NCBI GenBank assembly: GCA_029237755.1
Contig: JAQZBT010000004.1
Span: forward strand, 1 to 19,711
DNA length: 19,711 nt
Reading direction: 5' to 3'
DNA from: Candidatus Saccharimonadota bacterium
GTDB taxonomy: Bacteria; Patescibacteriota; Saccharimonadia; UBA4664
Made by a program: the position numbers and the translations under genes. The stretch's first letter is position 1, and each line of letters opens with the position of its first letter. The notes under the pieces are model-generated. The model ran no database searches and was not told the DNA's origin. It saw only the letters and a program-made list of their open reading frames with translations. Positions 1 to 6,562 of the stretch are shown in pieces.

Positions 1-284
1 ACCTGACGCACCCCGACAGCCCGACCTTTGGGCGATGGGAGTGCGTAGTCCTCTCACCCGGCACAGCCCTGTACGTTCCGCCCGGCTACGGCAATGGATT
101 GCAGGCGCTGGTAGCGGGGTCGGTCTACTGCTATCTGCTGGACGGTGACTTTGACCCGGACGCGGAACGCGTGGTGAATCTGGCCGACCCGGAGATTGGC
201 CTGACTTGGATGCAGCCGGTGGTCAACGTATCCCCGAAGGATCGCGAAGGAATCAGTCTCGACGCCTACGTCGCACAGCTGTAG
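1..284 (+). CDS. dTDP-4-dehydrorhamnose 3,5-epimerase-like protein (RmlC family), 3' end only
   Basis: Only the last 93 codons are present; the gene starts left of the window and is read in the frame beginning at base 3, ending in TAG. The visible part matches the C-terminal half of the RmlC cupin fold: a SPTFGRWE strand, LYVPPGYGNGLQAL where the family has IPpGfAHGF, SVYCYLLDGDFDP where the family has the catalytic-Tyr strand, and ADPEIGLTW matching the DPxigIxWP motif, then a VSPKD ending. RmlC enzymes epimerise C3 and C5 of dTDP-4-keto-6-deoxyglucose on the way to dTDP-L-rhamnose. Relatives act on other dTDP- or CDP-ketosugars, so the exact substrate is open. The usual GFAHGF histidine is asparagine here. 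The catalytic His-Asp dyad would lie upstream and cannot be checked. The position next to a glycan locus fits nucleotide-sugar supply. Family assignment is good; substrate is unknown. Confidence 0.8.
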   Translation, partial: LTHPDSPTFGRWECVVLSPGTALYVPPGYGNGLQALVAGSVYCYLLDGDFDPDAERVVNLADPEIGLTWMQPVVNVSPKDREGISLDAYVAQL

Positions 285-295
285 TCGTCTCAGAT

Positions 296-334
296 GGGGC
301 ACTTTAGTCCTGGGAGACCAGGCTAAGGTGCCCC
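296..334 (+). terminator. Strong hairpin between convergent genes, probable intrinsic terminator for the RmlC-like gene
   Basis: The arms GGGGCAC (296-302) and GTGCCCC (328-334) pair perfectly. They continue through a T-G wobble (303/327), TTAG/CTAA (304-307/323-326), one bulged T (308) and CCTGG/CCAGG (309-313/318-322), closed by a GAGA tetraloop of the GNRA type. A run of five T follows at 342-346 on the plus strand, after a 7-nt gap. The minus-strand gene stops at 345, so the same stem lies just beyond its end, but no T-run follows in that direction. The long stem could still block read-through from both sides. Confidence 0.75.
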
Positions 335-344
335 TGATGCGTTT

Positions 345-1679
345 TTAGCGCAGCCGCCGGATGAGTGTCTGGACAGCGACGCCGATGGCGGCGTAGCCAA
401 AGATGGCGAAGGGCAGGTAGATGAGGATGCCGTTGATGTGCGCATGGACGAGTGAGTGGGACGGGGCCAGGATTAGCCAGCTGAGCATGGCGGCCAGCCC
501 GACGCCCATGGCGACGAAGAGTGCGTCGACCTCCCGGCGCAGGCCCGCGGCCCAGTGTTGGCGGAAATGGAACAGGGCAGCCAGCGCCAATAGCAGCGCG
601 GCAAACGATTGGCTATAGGTGGCGAATGGCTCGGTCAGGGCCAGTGGGAAGCGGACGACCGGCAGGAACAGGTAGTTGGCGCCGGCGGCGATGACCGCCC
701 AGGGCATGGATCCGCTCTGGGCTTTAGCATCAAGGTCCGCGTAGGCGGTGGCGGCGTGGTAGACTTCCTTCACATTCCGGCGCAGCCCGTCGATGGCAAT
801 GGGTGCTGCCGGCCCGGCGTCGGCGGTACGGGCCACCGCCCGTTGCTTGATAGTTTCAACCGCCTTGGAGACAGAGCCGGTGTCGGTGCTGAGCGCCAGC
901 ACATGCGTGCCGATAGCGAGCGAGAAGCTCAGGACGGCGGTCGCCAGCAGCAGCGAGAACTCGCGCAGGTATGACTTGCGCTGCGCCCGTCCCATATAGA
1001 GGTGGTAAGCGATGGCGGCGGCGACCATGAGCGTGAATGACGTGACGTATTCGTAGCCGCAGAGGTAGCGCAGATAGAACAGCACCCCGAGGCCGGACCA
1101 GAACCACACCGCGCGCTTCCGGGCTGCTTGCGGGCGGTAGAACCAGAGCGTGTAGGCTAAGGAGGCAAACATCAGGGGCATCGCCCAGTAGAGATTGCGG
1201 CCAAAGCCTACCACCATCGGCGAGATGGCGATGAGAGCGGTAAAGGTGACGGCCGGGATGAGTCCATAGCGGCGCCTGACCCACAACCCGGTCAGGGCCA
1301 GAACCAGGGCGGATACGAGGGCCGTGGCGAGGGTTGCCAGCTTGATGAAGGTGGTCTCTTTGATGCCCGTGACGGCCGCTGCCACGACCAGCACTCGACC
1401 CTGCAGGCCAAAGTGCGAGGAGTAGGGCTTGAGCTTCTGCGGCTCACACCCTACCCGGGTGGTAGCCGGCGTCTTCTCGTCCTTGAAGCTCAGCAGCTGG
1501 CCGTGGTGGTAGCGGCCTTCGCAGAGGACCTGGTTGGTGACGAGCGATTCGGAGTCTTTAAAGTTCTCGTTGAAGCCAAGCGTGGTGACGGCGCCAAACA
1601 CATTGAAGGCGAACGACAAAAAAAGCACCCCGGTGGTGATAGCTAGGTAGAGGCGATACCTGCGCAAGCTCTCAAGCAT
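345..1679 (-). CDS. Polytopic membrane protein, possible GT-C-type glycosyltransferase
   Basis: A 444-residue protein with a first hydrophobic segment at about 9-30, an outer loop of about 60 residues, and many further membrane segments (roughly 97-132, 140-160, 164-182, 192-228, 240-263, 327-348, 356-372, 385-405, 412-440). This layout recalls lipid-linked-sugar glycosyltransferases of the GT-C fold (PMT/ArnT-like). I do not see the acidic DE/DD motif that would settle that, so the function is tentative. The first loop holds two cysteines (53 and 78) and a KPYSSHFGLQG stretch; a later outer loop is Ala/Thr-rich (about 280-325). An in-frame start exists further upstream (at 1826), but the ATG at 1679 is preferred. 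It begins right before the basic MLESLRRYR leader of the first membrane helix, and a TATGAT -10 box lies exactly six bases upstream, predicting a leaderless mRNA. It converges on the RmlC-like gene and is divergent from the 1808 gene. Confidence 0.65.
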   Translation of the reverse strand: MLESLRRYRLYLAITTGVLFLSFAFNVFGAVTTLGFNENFKDSESLVTNQVLCEGRYHHGQLLSFKDEKTPATTRVGCEPQKLKPYSSHFGLQGRVLVVAAAVTGIKETTFIKLATLATALVSALVLALTGLWVRRRYGLIPAVTFTALIAISPMVVGFGRNLYWAMPLMFASLAYTLWFYRPQAARKRAVWFWSGLGVLFYLRYLCGYEYVTSFTLMVAAAIAYHLYMGRAQRKSYLREFSLLLATAVLSFSLAIGTHVLALSTDTGSVSKAVETIKQRAVARTADAGPAAPIAIDGLRRNVKEVYHAATAYADLDAKAQSGSMPWAVIAAGANYLFLPVVRFPLALTEPFATYSQSFAALLLALAALFHFRQHWAAGLRREVDALFVAMGVGLAAMLSWLILAPSHSLVHAHINGILIYLPFAIFGYAAIGVAVQTLIRRLR

Positions 1680-1685
1680 GACGCC

Positions 1686-1691
1686 ATCATA
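1686..1691 (-). promoter_or_regulatory. -10 box for the 345-1679 membrane protein gene
   Basis: TATGAT read on the minus strand, five of six to consensus. Six bases (GGCGTC) separate it from the ATG at 1679, so transcription would be expected to start at the A of the start codon. No Shine-Dalgarno sequence precedes the ATG, and no convincing -35 is visible at 16-18 bp spacing. Confidence 0.5.
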
Positions 1692-1779
1692 TCCCAGGCG
1701 GTTTGTGATAACCACCGATGGCACTCGATAAGGACTGCCGGATAATCGCAAGGACAAGCAAGTTTGCAGATAGCGCTCA

Positions 1780-1788
1780 TGATATAAT
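1780..1788 (+). promoter_or_regulatory. Extended -10 promoter for the surface-protein operon
   Basis: TGATATAAT is a perfect extended -10 element (TG-N-TATAAT). The expected start near 1795 gives a leader of about 13 nt containing AGGG (1799-1802), five bases before the ATG at 1808. The -35 region has no good TTGACA match, as expected for extended -10 promoters. It lies in the 128-bp divergent spacer 1680-1807; nothing else is evident there. Confidence 0.7.
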
Positions 1789-1807
1789 TCACACAAATAG
1801 GGCGAAG

Positions 1808-2365
1808 ATGAAAAAGTCGGCTCCAACAGATAAGAAGAAGCGTTGGCTCATACTGGCAGGAGTAGGGGCGGCGTTGTTGGTGGCGGTAATCGCATTTGCC
1901 AGCCAGGACCAGAAGAAGACGACGACCGTAAACCCGGAGTCGAGTCCGAGCGCCAGCGCTACCCCTGATGATTCTGATTTTGACCCCAAGGAAGACTCGG
2001 AGCAGGCCGGTCGCCAGACTCCATCACCGACTGCTGCCCCCGCCGGCAGCCCCCAGGCCACTCCCGACAACAAAGCCACTGTAAAGCCGACCATCAGCGG
2101 AACAGACCAGAATGCCTCGACCTTCAACGTCGACGCCCTGGTGGGTGGTCAGACCACCGGCACCTGTACGGCTACCCTCAGCCGCTCAGGGTCAGCCTCC
2201 GTCTCGGCCTCGAGCCAGGTGACGCAGATCACCTCCTACTACGCGTGCGGAACCATGCGTATCAGTAAGTCCGGCCTGGCCAAGGGCAACTGGACCCTGA
2301 CTGTCAGCTTCGAAAACGCCACCTCCAAAGGTACGTCTGACAGCCAAACGGTGACGGTGAACTGA
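1808..2365 (+). CDS. Membrane-anchored Ser/Thr/Pro-rich protein with a small C-terminal beta domain
   Basis: A 185-residue protein of unknown function. A lysine-rich N-terminus (1-12) precedes one hydrophobic helix at about 13-31, which acts as a signal anchor. A low-complexity linker follows (about 33-98, rich in S, T, P, A, D), then a compact domain (about 100-185) with two cysteines (120 and 147) likely to form a disulfide. Alternating hydrophobic strands and the ending TLTVSFENATSKGTSD suggest an Ig- or CARDB-like sandwich. The topology is inside-to-outside, with the domain displayed beyond the linker. The ATG at 1808 is chosen over an in-frame ATG at 1718 because it follows an extended -10 and an AGGG ribosome site and directly precedes the anchor. 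Its TGA shares one base with the ATG of the next gene (TGATG), so the two are probably translationally coupled and act together. Confidence 0.75.
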   Translation: MKKSAPTDKKKRWLILAGVGAALLVAVIAFASQDQKKTTTVNPESSPSASATPDDSDFDPKEDSEQAGRQTPSPTAAPAGSPQATPDNKATVKPTISGTDQNASTFNVDALVGGQTTGTCTATLSRSGSASVSASSQVTQITSYYACGTMRISKSGLAKGNWTLTVSFENATSKGTSDSQTVTVN

Positions 2366-4230
2366 TGCGGCGGGTACTCGGAATAGCAGCCTTGATCCTG
2401 GCTATGGCTGGGTCGACGCTGGCAGCGACGGCGGCACCGGCCGAGGCTGCGACGGCGACTTTCCAGCCCGGGCGCATCATCGATGACCACATCTTCACCG
2501 ATAAGAACTCCATGAGCGTGGCTGCTATTCAGGCCTTCCTCAATGCCAAGGTCCCGGTGTGCGATACCTGGCATGCGGCCGGCACAGGTGCCCAAGGTGC
2601 CGTGCCTCCCTGGAAATGCTTGAAGGACTACTACGAGAACCCTTCAACAGGTGCCAACAACCTCAACGGTAATCCGGTACCAGCAGGGGGTATCACTGCT
2701 GCCCAGATTATCTGGAACAACGCCCAGGAATTTGGAATTAATCCAAAAGTTATCCTGGTGACGCTGCAGAAGGAGAACGGGCTGATCACCGACACTTGGC
2801 CCTACCCGTGGCAGTACCGCACGGCGATGGGTTTCGCCTGCCCGGACACGGCAGCCTGTAACCCGGCTTATTACGGATTTGCCAAGCAGGTCTACCAGGG
2901 CACCCGCCACCTGCGCAACTTCTACGATGAGAACCCCAACTGGACTGTGCCCTATAAGGTAGGCACCCGGTTCGTGCAGTACCACCCCAATGCAGGCTGC
3001 GGCGGCACCAACGTCAACATTGCCACCCACGGCACAGCTGCCCTGTACTCATACACCCCCTACCAGCCCAACGCCGCCTCGCTAGCGGCCGGCTTCGGTA
3101 CGGGTAATAGCTGCAGCTCTTATGGCAACCGCAACTTCTATAACTACTTCACCAACTGGTTTGGCTCCCCTAACGGCGGCGACCCGACCTCGTCCTATTT
3201 GAAGTTGGTCGGTCCGATCTCGGCCTCCCCGGCAGCGCCCGTCCCCGGCCAGCAAACGTCCATCTCGTTTAGGATCCACAACACGAGTACCAGCTCCATC
3301 ACGCTGCAGAGCCAGATAGTGCAGTGCCGCTTGAACACGACTACCAACTGCGACCCACCCTGGGGAGGCGCAGTCACACTGGCGGCCGACGAACAGCGTA
3401 CCTTCACTCAATCCGTAACGGTCCGGGCGGGCCAATACTGGTTTACGCCGTTCGTACTGGTAGACGGCGTATGGTGGCGGTTGGCGCCTGATACGGTCGC
3501 CATGACCGGCAACGCCCTGCCACTGACCGTGCCGCCCTACGTTGCCAATATGAAGCTGGTCGGCCCCATTTGGGCATCACCGGCCGCCCCTATCCCCGGC
3601 CAGCAAGTGACCGTCACGTACACCGTCCGCAATATGGGCGACAAGCCCGCCATCTATCAGAACTCATTGCTCCAGTGCCGTTACAACACCTATACGCCGT
3701 GCGATCCAGCCTGGAACGCGCCGGTGACGATTAATCCTGGAGCGCAACAGACTTTCAGTAATACCTTCACCGTAGGCGCCGGCACCTACTACTTCACGCC
3801 CTACTACCAACAAAACGGTAACTGGTACAAGTACTCCAGCGATTATGGCATCGGCAATATGCTACCGCTCACGGTACCGCCATATGTCGCCAATCTCAAG
3901 ATTATTGCACCGTTCACTTCGAACCCGCTCGTCCCGGTTCCCGGCGGATCGGTCACCGTGACATACACCGTCCAGAACATGGGCGACAAGCCGGCAATCC
4001 TCCAGAGCTCGATCCTGCAGTGCCGGTACAGCAGCTACACCAACTGTGATCCCCCGTGGGGCGCGCCGATCACGATCAACCCTGGAGCTCAACACACGTT
4101 CAGCAATACGTTCTCGTCCCTGAAGGTGGGCTGGTACACTCTGATCCCCTACTACATGCAGAACGGCAGCTGGTACCGCTACACCAGCGACACGCCCGGC
4201 GGCAACTGGTTCCAGCGCGTCGTTAGATAG
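2365..4230 (+). CDS. Secreted lysozyme-like ('hemagglutinin'-type) protein with three C-terminal repeats
   Basis: A 621-residue exported protein. A signal peptide covers about 1-29 (MRR, hydrophobic stretch to about 22, likely cut after AEA or ATA near 28-31). Residues 33-268 form the domain found in Saccharibacteria and some Actinobacteria that is often labelled hemagglutinin: IIDDHIFTDKNSM, then INPKVILVTLQKENGL, which looks like the catalytic helix of the goose-lysozyme/lytic-transglycosylase fold with Glu137 as candidate acid, then the sequence around YYGFAKQVYQGTRHLRNF. Residues 278-621 are three repeats of about 110-117 residues, each with a QCRxxxxTxCDPxW motif. All twelve cysteines after the signal peptide could pair. 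There is no LPXTG signal and no C-terminal membrane helix, so the protein is probably released or held non-covalently. A GGTGA ribosome site lies four bases before the ATG. Peptidoglycan cleavage is inferred from the fold resemblance; adhesion by the repeats is a guess. Confidence 0.8.
   Translation: MRRVLGIAALILAMAGSTLAATAAPAEAATATFQPGRIIDDHIFTDKNSMSVAAIQAFLNAKVPVCDTWHAAGTGAQGAVPPWKCLKDYYENPSTGANNLNGNPVPAGGITAAQIIWNNAQEFGINPKVILVTLQKENGLITDTWPYPWQYRTAMGFACPDTAACNPAYYGFAKQVYQGTRHLRNFYDENPNWTVPYKVGTRFVQYHPNAGCGGTNVNIATHGTAALYSYTPYQPNAASLAAGFGTGNSCSSYGNRNFYNYFTNWFGSPNGGDPTSSYLKLVGPISASPAAPVPGQQTSISFRIHNTSTSSITLQSQIVQCRLNTTTNCDPPWGGAVTLAADEQRTFTQSVTVRAGQYWFTPFVLVDGVWWRLAPDTVAMTGNALPLTVPPYVANMKLVGPIWASPAAPIPGQQVTVTYTVRNMGDKPAIYQNSLLQCRYNTYTPCDPAWNAPVTINPGAQQTFSNTFTVGAGTYYFTPYYQQNGNWYKYSSDYGIGNMLPLTVPPYVANLKIIAPFTSNPLVPVPGGSVTVTYTVQNMGDKPAILQSSILQCRYSSYTNCDPPWGAPITINPGAQHTFSNTFSSLKVGWYTLIPYYMQNGSWYRYTSDTPGGNWFQRVVR
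3196..3549 (+). repeat. Coding repeat unit 1 of the secreted protein
   Basis: Encodes residues 278-395, beginning YLKLVGPISASPAAPVPGQQ, with the cysteine pair at 321 and 329 in QCRLNTTTNCDPPW. It is the most diverged of the three copies; an N/T/S-rich HNTSTSSIT segment replaces the RNMGDKPAI of unit 2. The fold is probably a beta-sandwich of CARDB type (inference). Confidence 0.8.
3550..3894 (+). repeat. Coding repeat unit 2 of the secreted protein
   Basis: Encodes residues 396-510, beginning MKLVGPIWASPAAPIPGQQ, with cysteines 438 and 446 in QCRYNTYTPCDPAW. The joining sequence LPLTVPPYVAN is almost identical at the unit 1/2 and 2/3 borders. Confidence 0.85.
3895..4227 (+). repeat. Coding repeat unit 3 of the secreted protein
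   Basis: Encodes residues 511-621, beginning LKIIAPFTSNPLVPVPGGS, with cysteines 553 and 561 in QCRYSSYTNCDPPW. It shares long stretches with unit 2, including NMGDKPAI and INPGAQ-TFSNTF, and resembles it at the DNA level too. It lacks the LPLTVPPYVAN joiner and ends the protein. Confidence 0.85.
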
Positions 4231-4233
4231 ACT

Positions 4234-5688
4234 CTAGTGCTTGGCGGGCTTGTAGGTCGCGACCATCTGCTGTAGCCGCTCGCGAATCGCGGGCACGTTG
4301 AGGCCGTCGTCCTCGACGGTTTCGACGAGCAGACTGAGGTGGTTGAGGAAACTGAGCTTATCGAAGTCCATGAAGTTTTGGGTGCGGAAGATCTTCTTTA
4401 CGGCCGTGGCCTTGGTCTCTTCCTGCTTGAGTAGCACTTCCTCATAGAGTTTCTCGCCCGGCCGGGTACCGACAATCTTGATTTTTATCTCCTTCTCCGG
4501 CACGTACCCCTGGAGCGTGATAAGCAGCTTGGCCAGGTCGTAGATGCGGATGGACTCGCCCATATCGAGGACGAAGAGGTCGTTGCTCTCCCCCATTACC
4601 CAAGCCTGCAGGATGAGGTGCACGGCTTCCGGAATGGTCATGAAGAAGCGGGTCATGTCTTTGTGCGTGACGGTGACCGGACCGCCCTGGTCGATCTGCT
4701 TCTCGAAGATCGGGATGGCGCTGCCGTTTGAGTTGATGACGTTACCGAAGCGCACCGAGCAGAGCGCGGTGCCGGTCTGGCTTTCGGCGAGCGTGTGGAT
4801 GACCATCTCGGCGGCCCGCTTGGAGGCGCCCATGATATTGGTGGGATTCACGGCCTTGTCGGTCGAGACCATGATGAACTTCTTGGCGCCATGCTTGATC
4901 GAGGCTTCGGCGACGGTCTTGGTGCCAATGATGTTGTTCTTGATGGCCTCGGCGCCGTTGTACTCCATCAGGGGCACGTGTTTGTAGGCGGCAGCGTGGA
5001 AGACGGTGTCGGGCTTGAAGGTCTTCATGACCTGGTCAATCTTGAGATGGTCTTTGATATCGCCGATGATGAACTCGAAGTTGCCCTTGGGGTAGGCCTC
5101 CACCAGCTCGTTGCGCAAAGCAAACATGCCGTTCTCCCACCAGTCGTAGAAGACTACCCGCTTGGGTTTGTGGGCCGCGATCTGACGGCTGAGCTCGGAA
5201 CCGATCGATCCTGCAGCCCCGGTGATGAGAATGGTTTGAGGGCGCGCAAAATCGGTAATCTCCTGCTGGTCGGACTTGAGGATTTCGCCGCCGAGCATGT
5301 CCTCGACGCGGACTTTGCGAATGTAGTGCAGGTAGTCTTCGGTGAACTCCTGCATCAGAACCTCTGAGCGGCGCGGTAGGATCTTGTACGTGAGCTTCAT
5401 GCCGGCGGTGCGCTCGATGATGTCGCGCACGGCCTTGCCCCGCTCAGACGGAATGGCGATAAAGATCTCTTCGACCTCGTGCTCTTTGGCGAGGGCCGGT
5501 AGATCAGCACCCGTACCCAGCACCGGCGCTCCGCCCACGGTCTTGCCCTGCTTGGAGGGGTTGTCGTCGACAAAGCCGACAATCTCAAAGTTGGCATCCT
5601 GGCGCTCGCGAATATCTTCGGCGATTAACTCGCCCGCTTTACCGGCGCCGACGATGATGATCTTGATGGTGTCGTTATTTACTGGCAT
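4234..5688 (-). CDS. CapD/WbpM-family nucleotide-sugar 4,6-dehydratase, soluble short form
   Basis: A 484-residue enzyme with two Rossmann domains. Residues 8-100 form an N-terminal nucleotide-binding domain (IIIVGAGKAGELIA); residues 150-430 form the SDR dehydratase domain, with TGAAGSIGSEL at 156-166. The catalytic region is STDKAVNPTNIMGASKR, with Asp277, Lys278, Met286 and Lys290. Met in place of the usual Tyr is the hallmark of the large WbpM/PglF/FlaA1 subfamily, which converts UDP-GlcNAc to the UDP-4-keto-6-deoxy sugar, a precursor of bacillosamine, QuiNAc or FucNAc. WbpM and PglF carry four N-terminal membrane helices; this protein has none and should be cytoplasmic. The ATG at 5688 is chosen because AGGA (5697-5700) lies eight bases upstream; an in-frame GTG at 5691 is less likely. 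It overlaps the reductase gene by 14 nt and is last in the operon. Its TAG lies three bases from the end of the convergent secreted-protein gene. Dehydratase call is firm; product sugar is not determined. Confidence 0.9.
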   Translation of the reverse strand: MPVNNDTIKIIIVGAGKAGELIAEDIRERQDANFEIVGFVDDNPSKQGKTVGGAPVLGTGADLPALAKEHEVEEIFIAIPSERGKAVRDIIERTAGMKLTYKILPRRSEVLMQEFTEDYLHYIRKVRVEDMLGGEILKSDQQEITDFARPQTILITGAAGSIGSELSRQIAAHKPKRVVFYDWWENGMFALRNELVEAYPKGNFEFIIGDIKDHLKIDQVMKTFKPDTVFHAAAYKHVPLMEYNGAEAIKNNIIGTKTVAEASIKHGAKKFIMVSTDKAVNPTNIMGASKRAAEMVIHTLAESQTGTALCSVRFGNVINSNGSAIPIFEKQIDQGGPVTVTHKDMTRFFMTIPEAVHLILQAWVMGESNDLFVLDMGESIRIYDLAKLLITLQGYVPEKEIKIKIVGTRPGEKLYEEVLLKQEETKATAVKKIFRTQNFMDFDKLSFLNHLSLLVETVEDDGLNVPAIRERLQQMVATYKPAKH

Positions 5689-6562
5689 CACAGATTTCCT
5701 TTACCGATTGTTCGATGGTACTACGAGGTGACCACTTCAGGTCGTGTTTGATCCGGGAGATGTCGGCCTGCGCTGCGGCCAGTGGTTCCGGCTGGTCAGC
5801 GGTTTCAACCAGCTTGGGGCGGGTTTCGAGCCCCCAGTTGTCGAGGATCAGGTTGATGAGGTCGCTGTTGGAGGTAGCGACGCCCGAGCCGACGTTGTAG
5901 ATATCGTGGCTGGGCTCGCCTTCTATCAGGGCCTTGTAGGCCAGGGCGACGTCCCGGACAGCGATGTAGTCGCGCAACGAGTCGAGACGGCTAATCTCAA
6001 TGGACTTACTCTCGCCGGCGGCACAGGCCTGGACCTGGGCAATCACGTTGGGGATGAGCATACGCGGGTTCATGCCGACACCGATGGGATTGAACACCCG
6101 GGCGACGAATACCGGTAGCTTGTGCTCTTTGCGATACTTGAGCGCGACGGCCGTTTCGGCGGCCTTGCCTTTGGCGTAGAAGTTTTCGGCCCGCACTGGA
6201 GCGTCCTCGGGGATAGGGAGCTCCTCGGGCTTCACGATACCGTACTCAGCTGCCGAACCGGTGACGATCACCCGCTTCGGATGCGTCCCCGTGGCTAGCA
6301 ACTGATCAAGCAGATTAGTCGTGAATACGGCGTTGAGGCTGGCTGTTTCGTTATTGGCGACGATCCCGGCCAGGTTGACGATGACCTCGGGCTGGGACTG
6401 CTCCAGTACGGCGGCAATGGAGTCGGGTTTGCTCAGGTCGATGTTGAAGTTGCGCCCTTCGGTCTCGAGCACATGGCTGGCGCCGTAGAGTTCATGGTCA
6501 GACAACTCGGCGGCCAGGTTGCGCCCGAGAAAGCCGTCGGCGCCGATCAGGAGGATTCTCAT
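5675..6562 (-). CDS. NAD(P)-dependent SDR sugar-nucleotide reductase/epimerase, Rmd-like
   Basis: A 295-residue extended SDR protein. The cofactor motif is GADGFLG at 7-13 (GxxGxxG). The catalytic residues are Ser103 (VTGSAAEYG) with Tyr129 and Lys133 in YAKGK. The substrate-side motifs ARVFNPIGVGMNPRMLIPNV and SLRDYIAVRDVA closely resemble GDP-4-dehydro-6-deoxy-D-mannose reductase (Rmd), which makes GDP-D-rhamnose. Since its operon partner is a UDP-GlcNAc-type 4,6-dehydratase and no GMD is in view, it could instead reduce a UDP- or dTDP-4-ketosugar; that is inference. The ATG overlaps the stop of the upstream fusion gene (ATGA), and AGGGA (6572-6576) lies nine bases upstream. Its 3' end overlaps the dehydratase start. 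Length is normal for the family. Confidence 0.8.
   Translation of the reverse strand: MRILLIGADGFLGRNLAAELSDHELYGASHVLETEGRNFNIDLSKPDSIAAVLEQSQPEVIVNLAGIVANNETASLNAVFTTNLLDQLLATGTHPKRVIVTGSAAEYGIVKPEELPIPEDAPVRAENFYAKGKAAETAVALKYRKEHKLPVFVARVFNPIGVGMNPRMLIPNVIAQVQACAAGESKSIEISRLDSLRDYIAVRDVALAYKALIEGEPSHDIYNVGSGVATSNSDLINLILDNWGLETRPKLVETADQPEPLAAAQADISRIKHDLKWSPRSTIEQSVKEICDASK

Noticed and set aside
1718..1807. In-frame upstream ATG at 1718 that would extend the 1808 gene by 30 residues.
   Set aside because: The extra residues have no anchor or domain, the extended -10 promoter at 1780-1788 lies inside them, and a ribosome site precedes the ATG at 1808.
1680..1826. Upstream in-frame start that would give the membrane protein 49 more residues.
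   Set aside because: It would run through the divergent promoter region and overlap the start of the neighbouring gene; the ATG at 1679 directly precedes the basic leader of the first membrane helix.
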